A stretch of 64,000 nt of DNA from Comamonadaceae bacterium (GTDB lineage Bacteria; Pseudomonadota; Gammaproteobacteria; Burkholderiales; Burkholderiaceae_C). The stretch spans positions 146,677 through 210,676 of the forward strand of contig CANJPU010000001.1 in assembly GCA_947476285.1 (NCBI GenBank), written 5' to 3'. Under the pieces are notes generated by a model. The model did no database searches. It worked only from the letters and a program-made list of their open reading frames with translations, and was not told where the DNA came from. This document shows, piece by piece, positions 25,218-33,566 of the stretch (positions are counted from its first letter, which is position 1; the number at the start of each line of letters is the position of its first letter). The position numbers and the translations under genes are program-made.

Positions 25218-27027
25218 GGGCTGCGTCCTCCTGCGTGGGCTGGGCCACCGAGCCGAAGTAGGCGCGCTGCACATCCGGGTTGCGCTGGATGTCGCGCGGC
25301 GTGCCCGAGGCGATGACCTGCCCAAAATCGAGCACCACCACATGGTCAGCGATGTTGAAGACTTCCTGCACGGCGTGGTCGATGATGAGGATGGAGACGC
25401 CGGCCGCCTTCATGCCCAGCAAGATGGCGCGCAGCTCGCGCGTTTCGCTGTGGTCCAGCCCGGAGAAGGGCTCATCCAGCGCAACCAGGCTGGGGCCGAT
25501 GGCCAGAATGCGCCCGATGTCGGCCACCTTCTGGATGCCAAAGGGCAGTTCGTCGGGGAAGCGATCAGCCACCCGGTTCAGATCCAGCCCGTCCAGAATG
25601 CGCTGGGTGATTTGCTCGGGCGAGAGCGCGCCGGCACTGCCGCCCAAAGCCTGGGCGCGGCCCACGCTGGCGGCCACCATGAGCATCTCGCGGATGGTGA
25701 GCTCGTTGAATAGTTCGGCGTGCTGGAAGGTGCGCCCAAAGCCCTGGCGCAGCCTGCGATAGGGCGCCACCGCAGCCAGATCGGCCCCGCCCAGTTGCAG
25801 TTGTTTGCATGATGAGGGCGTGACGTAGCCGCTCAGCACATTAAGCAAGGTGGTCTTGCCCGCGCCATTGGGTCCGATCAGGCCAATGGTCTGGCCCGGG
25901 GGCACTTGCAGCGACACATCACTCAAGGCCTTGAGGCCGCCAAAGGCGACTGACAGGTTTTGTACCACCAGAGCGCGCTTGGCCGCAGGCATCAACTGCG
26001 CGGCCAGCGCGGTGATGCGCTGGGCCAATTGCTGATGGTCGTCAGGCGCAGCGGGCTGGGTCTGCGCAGCAGCGGGGGCGCGCTGGCTGGACCTGCGCCA
26101 CAGAGCGCTCAGCGCGGGCACCAGGCCGCGCGGCATGAACAGCAGCACGGCCACCATCACAAAGCCCAGCGCGAAGGCCGATACATCGTGCAGGCCGCGA
26201 AAGACTTCGGGTGTGCCCACCACAAAGGCCGCCCCGAGGGCAGCGCCCCAGAAGCTGGCGATGCCGCCCACCACGGTGGCCACAATCAGCATGACGCCGG
26301 CGTCCAGGTTGAAGCTCTCTGGCTCCAGGTAGCCGATGGCCAGGGCGCCGGCCACACCGGCGGCCGACGCGATGGCCGCGCTCAGTGCGAAGGCCAGTGC
26401 GTTTTCTTGATGGGGCACCAGCCCCATGGACATGCTGGCCATGCGGTGGCTCTTGATGGCGCGCCAGCGTCGCCCGCGCGGGCCTTTGATGACGATGTCG
26501 GCGATCACAAAGACGATGGCCCCCAGCACCAGGGCCACGGTCAGCGCATCGCGGTTGGTGAGGGTGCGTTGCAGCAGCCAGGACGGCACGGGCGGCATGG
26601 GCATACCCTGGTCGCCTCCGGTGTAGCCGATCAGGCGCCCGATGATCTCCATGCTGGTGAGCGCAACCGCCAATGTCAGCAGGCCGAAATACAGGATCGA
26701 GAATCGCCCCGCGCTCAGGCCCAGGAAGTAGCCAACCGCTGCGGCGGCAGCAGCGACCGCCGGCACGATGAGCTCCAGCGGTACCTGCATCTTGGCCAGG
26801 TTGGCGCACAGGTAGGCGCCCAGCGCAATGAAGGCGGTGTGGCCCAGCGACCAGATGCCGGTGGCACCGGCCAGGGTGGAGATGGACAGCACCGCGATGG
26901 CGTTGAATGCAATGGTGGTGGCCAGCAGCTTGCCGTAGTCGCCCACCAGTGCGGCGCGGCCGGCCACGACCCATACGAGCACAAAGACCAGCACGATGGC
27001 GATGCGCCGGCGCGTGTCCCCCTTCAT
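25210..27027 (-). CDS. Fused branched-chain-type ABC permease-ATPase (LivM-LivG)
   Basis: A 605-residue natural fusion. Residues 1-310 are a LivM permease (about ten helices, with 'TGIWSLGHTAFIALGAY' near 55-71 and the cytoplasmic loop 'GRRWRAIKSHRMASMSMGL'). A linker rich in Ala, Gln and Pro spans roughly 312-350. Residues 351-605 are a LivG ATPase with Walker A GPNGAGKTT at 385-393 and Walker B 'PSLVALDEP'. The ABC signature is unusual, 'LPFGIQKVADIGR', where LivG proteins often have LPYGxQRRLEIAR. ATG 27027 overlaps the livH stop (ATGA). LivMG fusions occur in aromatic-compound importers of several Proteobacteria. Confidence 0.92.
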   Translation of the reverse strand: MKGDTRRRIAIVLVFVLVWVVAGRAALVGDYGKLLATTIAFNAIAVLSISTLAGATGIWSLGHTAFIALGAYLCANLAKMQVPLELIVPAVAAAAAAVGYFLGLSAGRFSILYFGLLTLAVALTSMEIIGRLIGYTGGDQGMPMPPVPSWLLQRTLTNRDALTVALVLGAIVFVIADIVIKGPRGRRWRAIKSHRMASMSMGLVPHQENALAFALSAAIASAAGVAGALAIGYLEPESFNLDAGVMLIVATVVGGIASFWGAALGAAFVVGTPEVFRGLHDVSAFALGFVMVAVLLFMPRGLVPALSALWRRSSQRAPAAAQTQPAAPDDHQQLAQRITALAAQLMPAAKRALVVQNLSVAFGGLKALSDVSLQVPPGQTIGLIGPNGAGKTTLLNVLSGYVTPSSCKQLQLGGADLAAVAPYRRLRQGFGRTFQHAELFNELTIREMLMVAASVGRAQALGGSAGALSPEQITQRILDGLDLNRVADRFPDELPFGIQKVADIGRILAIGPSLVALDEPFSGLDHSETRELRAILLGMKAAGVSILIIDHAVQEVFNIADHVVVLDFGQVIASGTPRDIQRNPDVQRAYFGSVAQPTQEDAAHA

Positions 27028-27896
27028 ACTCGCTCCGTGCGCAAAGCACCCATGAAGCCAGCCGGGCGCAGGAACAGGATCGCCACGATCACGCCAAAGA
27101 CGATGGTGTCGCGAAAGTTGGCCGAAACATAGCGTCCGGCCAGGTTGTCCAGTACGCCGATGGCAAAGCCGCCGGCCACCGCGCCAGGCATGCTGGTGAG
27201 CCCGCCCAGAAAGACCCCGGCAAAGGCGCGAAACAGCGGGTGGTTGGCCAGCGTGGGGGTGAGCGAGGATTCGGCCGCCAGAAAGAACAGCGCCAGCGTG
27301 GCCAGCGAGCAGCCCAGAAACCACGATAGCAAGGCGATGCGGTCGGCGTTCAGCCCGACAAGGCGCGCGGCAAAGGGGTCTTCAGCGCTGGCGCGCATGG
27401 CCGCCCCCAGCGCGGTGCGCCCGAAGAACCAGCCCACCAGCGCCATGGCAGCCAGCGCGATGCCAGTGGCCAGCAGCTTGTTGGCTGCGATGACGACGCC
27501 GGCAATGCTGACCGAGCCGGAGATCAGCGGCGCAAAGGGCGTGGCCTGGTGGCCCCACACCGCTCCGATGAGCGCGCGTATCAGCAGGCCCAGCCCAATG
27601 GTGACCACCAGCGCGATGAAGACGATGTTGCGCCGGTGCCCCAGCGGGCGGATCAGCAGGCGCTGGGTCGCGCTGCCGATCAGGCCACCCAGCAACAGCG
27701 CAATGACCAGCGCCACCATCAGCGGCGCGCCTTGCGCTACCGCCAGCGCAGCGATGTAGACCACCAGCGTGCCAGTGTCACCAATGGCAAAGTGCACCGT
27801 GTCAGTGGAGCGAAAGATGATGACAATGCCCAGCGCCAGCAAGGCATAGGCAGAGCCACTGGCAATGCCAGAGACGATGACGGGGATCACGTCCAT
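27024..27896 (-). CDS. livH: Branched-chain-type ABC transporter permease (LivH)
   Basis: A 290-residue, very hydrophobic permease. The N-terminus 'GIASGSAYALLALGIVIIFR' is the LivH hallmark, and 'MRASAEDPFAARLVGLNADR' is the ATPase-coupling loop. It is the first permease of the importer and overlaps livMG by 4 bp. It lies 66 bp downstream of the Rieske ferredoxin gene, so the oxygenase and importer genes probably share a transcript. Confidence 0.93.
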   Translation of the reverse strand: MDVIPVIVSGIASGSAYALLALGIVIIFRSTDTVHFAIGDTGTLVVYIAALAVAQGAPLMVALVIALLLGGLIGSATQRLLIRPLGHRRNIVFIALVVTIGLGLLIRALIGAVWGHQATPFAPLISGSVSIAGVVIAANKLLATGIALAAMALVGWFFGRTALGAAMRASAEDPFAARLVGLNADRIALLSWFLGCSLATLALFFLAAESSLTPTLANHPLFRAFAGVFLGGLTSMPGAVAGGFAIGVLDNLAGRYVSANFRDTIVFGVIVAILFLRPAGFMGALRTERV

Positions 27897-27962
27897 GATG
27901 GGAGGGCTTTTGACATGGGGAAGGTCTCTTGCGTGTGTCTGGTCAGGCGAAGAACAGCGTGC

Positions 27963-28283
27963 TCAGGACGGGTCGAGCTCGATGGAGATTTTCCCGTCTT
28001 CCACTCGGGTGGCGAAACGGCGCACGTCGCTTTCGGCAGGCGGGGACAAGACCTTGCCGGTGCGGATGTCAAAGCACGACTGATGAATGGGGCACTCAAT
28101 CGTTGCGCCATCGACATAGCCCTCAGACAGCCTGGCTACCTTGTCATGCGGACAGCGATCTTCAATGGCATAGATACAGCCCTCCACGTTGAAGAGCGCC
28201 ACTTTCAGCCCATCGACAGAGACGGCGCAGGGCTCTTCACCAAAGATGTCGTCCACCTGGGCGATGACTTTCCATGAACTCAT
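27963..28283 (-). CDS. Rieske 2Fe-2S ferredoxin, component of the ring-hydroxylating oxygenase
   Basis: A 106-residue Rieske ferredoxin: C44-P-H46 and C64-P-I-H67 bind the cluster. ATG 28283 ('MSSWKVIAQV') is preferred; an in-frame TTG at 28313 would overlap the upstream stop and give ten extra residues. It follows the oxygenase alpha gene closely and would pass electrons to the Rieske centre of that subunit. The NAD(P)H:ferredoxin reductase expected for a three-component system is not present in the window and must be supplied from elsewhere. Confidence 0.93.
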   Translation of the reverse strand: MSSWKVIAQVDDIFGEEPCAVSVDGLKVALFNVEGCIYAIEDRCPHDKVARLSEGYVDGATIECPIHQSCFDIRTGKVLSPPAESDVRRFATRVEDGKISIELDPS

Positions 28284-28309
28284 GTCTGTTTCCGCTCCAA
28301 TGCTTTGAC

Positions 28310-29563
28310 TCAAAGTCCCATTTCGCGCCGATAGAAAGTATAGAAGGCCCTGATCATGCTTTCCGAGACGCTGGTCTCGGATATGCCGATGTGGTCGCGT
28401 CCGTGCATCTCCACCACCTGCACTGAGTCGGGGTAGTTCTGGACCACCGGCTGCATCTGCTTGAGCACCTCGCTGTCATCAAGCGACACATAGCCTGCCG
28501 GACCGGTGAGATTGCCCTGCTTCAGGCGCAGCCTGCGCAGCGTCTCGTCATCATCCTGGTAGCCGAAGTAGATCCACGACAGCTCGGTCGAGGTGGGCGA
28601 CTTGGGGATGATGTGGCGAACGGCCAGGGTGTTCACGTGTTGCTGCAAGACCATGCTGGGAAACACTTCGAGGGTGCCGATGCGCCCGTCGGCGAACTCC
28701 TGCCTGGGCGTGACGATCTCCATGTCGTGCAGCTTCAGATCGGTCTGGATGTTCTTGATGTCGTCCGACATCGCGACATTTTTTTCAGCCGCCTTGCCAT
28801 CAAACCACGAGAAGGTGACCTCATGGCGCAGATCATCGCTGGGCAGAGCCCGGGTGTGCGCGTCGGCCCTGAACAAACCGAAGGTGGTGAAGAAAGTATG
28901 CAATAGCGTGGCGTGGTAGGGGTCGCGCGCGTTCTCGAAATACAACTTCCAGTTGCACGGCATGATCTGCCGGCTGTAGCCCAGCAAGCGCAAGGGCCGG
29001 CCATTGAAAGCCCGATCGACGAACTCCAGCACCTGCGGGCCGACATACTCTTCGAACGCTTGGGTTTCATCTGAAAACGTGGCCCAGATGGCACCGCCGC
29101 GCACCACCGTGCGCAACTTGCGCATGCCATGGTTCTTCTTGTCGAAATCCTTGGGCATGCCCGGGTTTGGCTTGGGGCTGCCGCGCATGAACGCGACACT
29201 TTGCAGATTGCCACCCAGATCGTAAGTCCACTGGTGATAGGGGCAAGTCAGCTCCTTGGCCTGGCCGCGCTGCTTCCAGCACACGGGCGCGCCGCGGTGC
29301 GCGCAGCGATTCTCCAGCACGTGGATCTCGCCCTGCGCATCGCGCGTCACCAGCACAGGCTTCATGCCGATGAATGTGCGCTGAAAACTGCCGGGCTCGG
29401 GAATCTCGGCTTCCAGGCCGACGAAGTTCCAGGTGTTGCCGGCGTAGAACTTCTCCATCTCGCGCTCGAACAGGCCCTCGTCCGAATAGATCCAGGCGGG
29501 CACGCGGCTGACGCCCTCCTCAGGCCATTTTCTGTCTTGCGATTTCATTGCTTCAGCAGTCAT
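28310..29563 (-). CDS. Aromatic ring-hydroxylating oxygenase, alpha subunit
   Basis: A 417-residue Rieske non-haem iron oxygenase large subunit. The Rieske ligands are C87-x-H89 and C107-x2-H110 ('CAHRGAP' and 'CPYHQW'). The mononuclear iron site is D214, H217 and H222 in 'DPYHATLLH', where the Asp carries electrons between subunits. Overall pattern and the beta/ferredoxin neighbours recall salicylate 5-hydroxylase (NagG) and anthranilate dioxygenase (AndAc) systems, so an aromatic carboxylate is the probable substrate. GGAGA precedes ATG 29563. Gene order is binding protein, beta, alpha, ferredoxin, livH. Confidence 0.94.
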   Translation of the reverse strand: MTAEAMKSQDRKWPEEGVSRVPAWIYSDEGLFEREMEKFYAGNTWNFVGLEAEIPEPGSFQRTFIGMKPVLVTRDAQGEIHVLENRCAHRGAPVCWKQRGQAKELTCPYHQWTYDLGGNLQSVAFMRGSPKPNPGMPKDFDKKNHGMRKLRTVVRGGAIWATFSDETQAFEEYVGPQVLEFVDRAFNGRPLRLLGYSRQIMPCNWKLYFENARDPYHATLLHTFFTTFGLFRADAHTRALPSDDLRHEVTFSWFDGKAAEKNVAMSDDIKNIQTDLKLHDMEIVTPRQEFADGRIGTLEVFPSMVLQQHVNTLAVRHIIPKSPTSTELSWIYFGYQDDDETLRRLRLKQGNLTGPAGYVSLDDSEVLKQMQPVVQNYPDSVQVVEMHGRDHIGISETSVSESMIRAFYTFYRREMGL

Positions 29564-29587
29564 GAATTCATTCTCCAGCGTCGGGCG

Positions 29588-30079
29588 TCAAACAGGCATC
29601 ACCAGGGTGGTGCGAACACGGTACTGGTCATAGATGGCATCGCGCTTCTTGAATCGAAGCTCGCCGCCTGTGCTGACGATTTCGTCCTGGTACTGGCCGA
29701 CCATCAGCAACTGAGGCTCCGCGTCAAACAGAGATTCAATGATCAGGAAATTTCCCGATGCCACGATGCAGTCCGCGCTGGCGCTGTGAATGCGCACACC
29801 GGTGATGAAGTGACGCAGCACGCGGGGCTCAAACACCGCCACTCTCTCCAGCATGGTCGCGCGGTCGCGGATCATGCCGATGCCTTCACAGTAGATCGTG
29901 GCATGGGTCAGGCCCAGCGCATGGCTCTCCCGCGCGATCACGCGGTACACCGCGTCGTCGGTGAAGAAGCCGACCCAGCGGTCGAGCTCCTGGTCATCGA
30001 CGGCCTGCGCATAGTCGTCATACAAGTCGCGCACCGCTTCTTTGAGCTGCGCCGACACGCTCTTTTCCTTGATCTGCAT
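29588..30079 (-). CDS. Aromatic ring-hydroxylating oxygenase, beta subunit
   Basis: A 163-residue small subunit with the NTF2-like fold pattern of ring-hydroxylating dioxygenase beta chains: 'LYDDYAQAVDDQELDRWVGFF', 'YRVIARES' and a C-terminal strand ending 'YDQYRVRTTLVMPV'. It carries no metal ligands and has a structural role in an alpha3beta3 hexamer. AGGAG precedes ATG 30079. It lies 24 bp upstream of the alpha gene; beta-before-alpha is less common than the reverse. Confidence 0.92.
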   Translation of the reverse strand: MQIKEKSVSAQLKEAVRDLYDDYAQAVDDQELDRWVGFFTDDAVYRVIARESHALGLTHATIYCEGIGMIRDRATMLERVAVFEPRVLRHFITGVRIHSASADCIVASGNFLIIESLFDAEPQLLMVGQYQDEIVSTGGELRFKKRDAIYDQYRVRTTLVMPV

Positions 30080-30115
30080 AGCTGCTCCTGCCCAGTCAAT
30101 GGTTGGCCAGCGCGC

Positions 30116-31315
30116 TCACCACTTGGGGTTGCTGGTGTCTATCATCCCGCCCAGTTCCACCCACTCGCCATTGCGCACCTGCAGCGGCACCAGCGAGGTG
30201 AGGCCTTGGTGCCGGGTGGCCGAGAAACTCACCGGCGGGAAGATGCCGCTGTCGTAGTTCTGCAGCGAATACATCGCCTGGTAGAACGAGGCCTGGGTCA
30301 GCGGGCCCTTGACGCGCGACAGGGCTTCGACAAACACCTTGGTCTGGGCGAAGTTGAACAGCGAGACGAAGTCGGGCTTTTCCGCCGGCGCGTACTTGGC
30401 CAGCGCCTGCCGATACTCGGCCACCGCCGGGGCGGAAGACATAGGCGCCTTGGTCCATGAGAAAGCTTTGAGGCCTTCCATGTTCGCGCCGCCGTTTTGC
30501 AAGGTACGCAGCGTGACCACCGGGCCCCAGGCATAGACGGGCGCCTTGATGCCCTGGTTGCGCAGCTCGCGCATGAAGGTGACGAACTCGGACTCGATCA
30601 GCATGGCCACGATGGCGTCGGGCTTCTTCTGGGCGATTTGCAGGATGATGGGCGCGTAATCCTGCGTCGGCAGTTTCACCGGCAGGAAATCAACTGTGCT
30701 TTGCGGCGACGCTGCCTTCACCATCGGCTCAACCGCCTTGGCCGCCTTGGCAAAGCTGGCGCCTTCGATGTGCACAGCCATGATGTTCTTGTGGCCTTCC
30801 TTGCCACTCCACCGGCCCAAGGCACCTGCCAAGTCTTCATAGAGCACCTGCAAACCGAACAGACCTTCTTTGGGTGGATTGAACCATTCCACTGCGCCGC
30901 CGTAGGTGCCAAAGATCGGCGTCTTTTCTTGCTCCACAAGATACGGAATCAAGGCGCTGACCTGGGCCGTGCCCATGGAGTTGATCAAAGCGAAGATGCC
31001 GTCATTGGACATGTAGCGGCGCGCGATGGCCAGGGACTGCGGCGTTGAAAATGCGCTGTCTTCGCTCAGCAGTTCAATCTTGCGGCCATTGACACCACCG
31101 CGATCATTGACAAGGCCCAGGTAGGCCTGTGTGCCCGCGCGGATGGGGACGCCATAGATGGCGACCGGACCGGTGGTCGCCACCACCTGGCCCAGCTTGA
31201 TGGAACTGGCAGTGACGCCACGCGTTTGCTGAGCCTGGGCATTCATGCCCAGTGTGCTCATGCCGACACCGGCGATGCCGGCCTTCAGGACGTCTCTGCG
31301 CTTGAAATTCTTCAT
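30116..31315 (-). CDS. Branched-chain-type ABC transporter substrate-binding protein (LivK family, Tat signal)
   Basis: A 399-residue periplasmic binding protein of the Peripla_BP_6/HAAT family. ATG 31315 has GGAGA 6 nt upstream. The N-terminus 'KRRDVLKAGIAG' plus 'MNAQAQ' is a clear Tat-type signal. Family segments include 'IKLGQVVATTGPVAIYGVPI', 'GGVNGRKIELLSEDSAFS' and 'YAPIILQIAQKKPDAIVAML'. It is the likely ligand receptor for livH, livMG and livF. Its position directly before the oxygenase beta gene argues for an aromatic acid ligand, as in other LivK relatives that bind benzoate derivatives (inference). Confidence 0.92.
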   Translation of the reverse strand: MKNFKRRDVLKAGIAGVGMSTLGMNAQAQQTRGVTASSIKLGQVVATTGPVAIYGVPIRAGTQAYLGLVNDRGGVNGRKIELLSEDSAFSTPQSLAIARRYMSNDGIFALINSMGTAQVSALIPYLVEQEKTPIFGTYGGAVEWFNPPKEGLFGLQVLYEDLAGALGRWSGKEGHKNIMAVHIEGASFAKAAKAVEPMVKAASPQSTVDFLPVKLPTQDYAPIILQIAQKKPDAIVAMLIESEFVTFMRELRNQGIKAPVYAWGPVVTLRTLQNGGANMEGLKAFSWTKAPMSSAPAVAEYRQALAKYAPAEKPDFVSLFNFAQTKVFVEALSRVKGPLTQASFYQAMYSLQNYDSGIFPPVSFSATRHQGLTSLVPLQVRNGEWVELGGMIDTSNPKW

Positions 31316-31373
31316 GGATGTCTCCGGGTTGGTTTTTGGTTGGGGTGAACGACTCGCTCGCGCATGGCCGCCA

Positions 31374-32210
31374 TCAGACGATGGCGCCCGCGCTGGTGTG
31401 AATGGTCTGGCCGGTGATCTGCCGGCTGGCGGGCAAGCAAAGAAAACAGACCACCTGCGCCACATCTTCAGGCTGCGAGGGGCGACGCAGCAAGTTGGCC
31501 AGAGGGCCAGCTTCCGCCAGCTCTTGTGCGCCTTTGAGGCCCACGATCTTCTGTAGCATGGGTGTGACCGTGACACCGGGCGCCACGCAATTGACATTGA
31601 TGCCGTGCGGGCCCAGGTCAGCCGCCGCCGAGCGTGTCAACTGTGTCAGGCCGGCCTTGGAACTGCCGTAAGCCGGGTAGGACATCTGCGCCCGAAAAGC
31701 CGAGCTGGAAGTGACATTGACAATGCGGCCCGCCGTGCCGTCCTTGACCATCAGCCGGGCTGCGGCCTGCATCAACAGCAAGGGCGCCTTCAGATTGACG
31801 GCATGGACGCGGTCCCAGGTGTCCGAATCGATGTCAAGCAAGGTGCGCGCGCCGTCTATCAGCGCTGCGCAATTGACCAAGATGTCCAGGCGCCCGTGCT
31901 GCGCATGGATGGAGGACACCAGGTCTGCAATGGCATCGTGCCGCGACAGATCAAAGACATGTTCGGTGCAACGATGTCCGGCGGCACGCAGCCGTGCGGC
32001 GGATTCATGCAGTGCGGCTTCATCTCGGTCGATGATGGCCACCGTCGCGCCTTCGGCGCAAAGCGTCGAGACAATCTCACCCCCAATGCCTGAGGCGCCA
32101 CCGGTGACGATGGCAACCTGACTCGAAAGCGAGCCCGCGCGCACATGAGCCTGAGCGTGCGTCTCGCTCAGTGCCCCGGTGGGAGGTGACGCAGAGGTCG
32201 CTCTCGTCAT
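31374..32210 (-). CDS. Short-chain dehydrogenase/reductase (SDR)
   Basis: A 278-residue classical SDR. The cofactor motif TGGASGIG is at 36-43, the NAG-like motif is 'LVNCAAL' (N113), and the active site is Ser near 168-170, Tyr181 and Lys185 ('YGSSK'). Asp61 after the second strand suggests NAD(H). Residues 1-30 are a poorly conserved extension. It could dehydrogenate a cis-dihydrodiol or a hydroxyacyl intermediate; the adjacent ring-hydroxylating oxygenase makes the first idea attractive. It is the first gene of the minus-strand aromatic operon and is divergent from a LysR gene, the usual place for its target promoter. Confidence 0.9.
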   Translation of the reverse strand: MTRATSASPPTGALSETHAQAHVRAGSLSSQVAIVTGGASGIGGEIVSTLCAEGATVAIIDRDEAALHESAARLRAAGHRCTEHVFDLSRHDAIADLVSSIHAQHGRLDILVNCAALIDGARTLLDIDSDTWDRVHAVNLKAPLLLMQAAARLMVKDGTAGRIVNVTSSSAFRAQMSYPAYGSSKAGLTQLTRSAAADLGPHGINVNCVAPGVTVTPMLQKIVGLKGAQELAEAGPLANLLRRPSQPEDVAQVVCFLCLPASRQITGQTIHTSAGAIV

Positions 32211-32355
32211 ATCGGTTCGTTTATGCCCGTGTTTTGTCTAAGCAAGCTTGTCTCCAGCTCATCATTCTTCCATAGTGCCTTAGCGGGCGGGCAATCTGGC
32301 GCCAGGCAGCATGGGTGCGCAGATGTTATGGTCCTGCCCCAGAACCTTCGAACTT

Positions 32356-32372
32356 CATAAAGGCCTTTTATG
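32356..32372. promoter_or_regulatory. Candidate LysR-type operator (dyad CATAAA-N5-TTTATG)
   Basis: A 17-bp dyad, CATAAA and TTTATG separated by five bases, lies in the 181-bp divergent spacer, ending 19 bp before the LysR start at 32392. It contains the T-N11-A core expected of LysR-family operators, with the two bases symmetric in the dyad. Its location next to the regulator's own start suits autoregulation with divergent control of the SDR/oxygenase operon. It is AT-rich compared with its surroundings. Confidence 0.45.
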
Positions 32373-32391
32373 CAAATCATCGGAGCGACAA

Positions 32392-33423
32392 ATGAATAAG
32401 CGCGGCGAAACTCCGCCAGCTCGGCGCGGGGGCACGGCGAGGTTGAGTCCGAAGACGCTCGAAGTCTTTGTTGCCGTTGTCGACAGCGGAAGCATCACTC
32501 GCGCGGCGCAGCAGCTGGGCGTGACTCAACCGGCCGTGTCGATCTCCATTCAAGAGCTGGAGTCCACCCTTGGCACCGAGTTGATCGATCGATCGGCCCG
32601 GCCGCTTTCCGCCACGCGCACCGGCCTGGAGCTGTACAAGCGGGCCACCCATCTGCTGGCGGAGATGGACCGCATGTTGGTTGCGGTCACGGCGGTCGCC
32701 AGTAAGACCATGCCCAGCTTGCGCCTGGGTGCGGCAGGGCCCTTGATGGGCTCAACCTGGATTTTCGAGCTGCAGGCGCTTGCCCAAGAGCTGCAGGTGT
32801 TTGGCGGGCTTTCGGCTGATTTGCAGAAGGCTCTGCTCGCCCGCCAGGTCGATGCGGCGGTGCTCAGCGACCACCCCATGTACGAGCATGCGGGGCTTGA
32901 GCGTCGCCTTCTGCTGGACGAGCCCTTCCTGCTGGTGCTGCCGCGAAGCAGCGAGAAAAAGTGGCGCAAGGCGAGCTTTCGCGCCATGGCCGAGACACTT
33001 CCCCTGGTGCGTTATTCCAATCGCACGACCATCGGCAAATCAGTCGACCTCTACCTGCGCCGCTGCGCGCTGGAGCTGCCGCGCAGGCTCGAATTCGAGA
33101 CTTCAAGCACTGTGCTGGAGATGGTGCAGGCCGGCCTTGGCTGGACGATTGCAACGCCTCTTTGCATCGCGGAGTCGCGCGTTGACATGAGCACCATCGC
33201 ACTCAAACCCCTGCCGGTCGCACCGGCGCAGCGCAAGCTCCACCTGCTTAATTTCACCGGCGAACTGCCCATGGCGGACAAAGTGCGCGAGGTGATCGCG
33301 ACCAGCATCAAGACACTGTTGACGCAGTCCTTCCAGGGACAGCATGACTGGATTCTCAAGCAGATGTCATTCGACGAGGACCGCTCCATGATGCGGGCCA
33401 CGATGACTTTGCTGGACAAGTAG
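32392..33423 (+). CDS. LysR-type transcriptional regulator
   Basis: A 343-residue LTTR. ATG 32392 is chosen because CGGAG lies 7 nt upstream and because the winged helix-turn-helix then begins near residue 19: 'LSPKTLEVFVAVVDSGSITR' and 'AAQQLGVTQPAVSISIQELE'. The C-terminal effector domain follows from about 95. A tail of about 30 residues after the second periplasmic-binding-like lobe is longer than usual. Divergence from the SDR/oxygenase/Liv operon makes it the prime candidate regulator of that operon; it may also influence the Bug/oxidoreductase genes 143 bp downstream. Those 143 bp hold no gene or recognisable terminator. Confidence 0.92.
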   Translation: MNKRGETPPARRGGTARLSPKTLEVFVAVVDSGSITRAAQQLGVTQPAVSISIQELESTLGTELIDRSARPLSATRTGLELYKRATHLLAEMDRMLVAVTAVASKTMPSLRLGAAGPLMGSTWIFELQALAQELQVFGGLSADLQKALLARQVDAAVLSDHPMYEHAGLERRLLLDEPFLLVLPRSSEKKWRKASFRAMAETLPLVRYSNRTTIGKSVDLYLRRCALELPRRLEFETSSTVLEMVQAGLGWTIATPLCIAESRVDMSTIALKPLPVAPAQRKLHLLNFTGELPMADKVREVIATSIKTLLTQSFQGQHDWILKQMSFDEDRSMMRATMTLLDK

Positions 33424-33566
33424 CTGTAGCGCTTGCTCAGACCCGTGCAGTGTTTCGGGCGGTCTGCTTCTTGCTCAATCGCTCTGGCGGCCTTCTAATG
33501 TGACCTGCACTGCACCGAAACCGGAAAATCATCCGTTTAGCCCCTCACACTTTCAAGACAAACACC

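Noticed and set aside
25960..27132. Plus-strand open frame of 390 codons over livMG
   Set aside because: Reverse-complement shadow of LivM; Gln/His/Gly-rich with no domain pattern.
33430..33480. CAGACC...GGTCTG hairpin after the LysR gene as an intrinsic terminator
   Set aside because: The stem is followed by CTTCTTGCTC rather than a T tract, and interior pairing is irregular.
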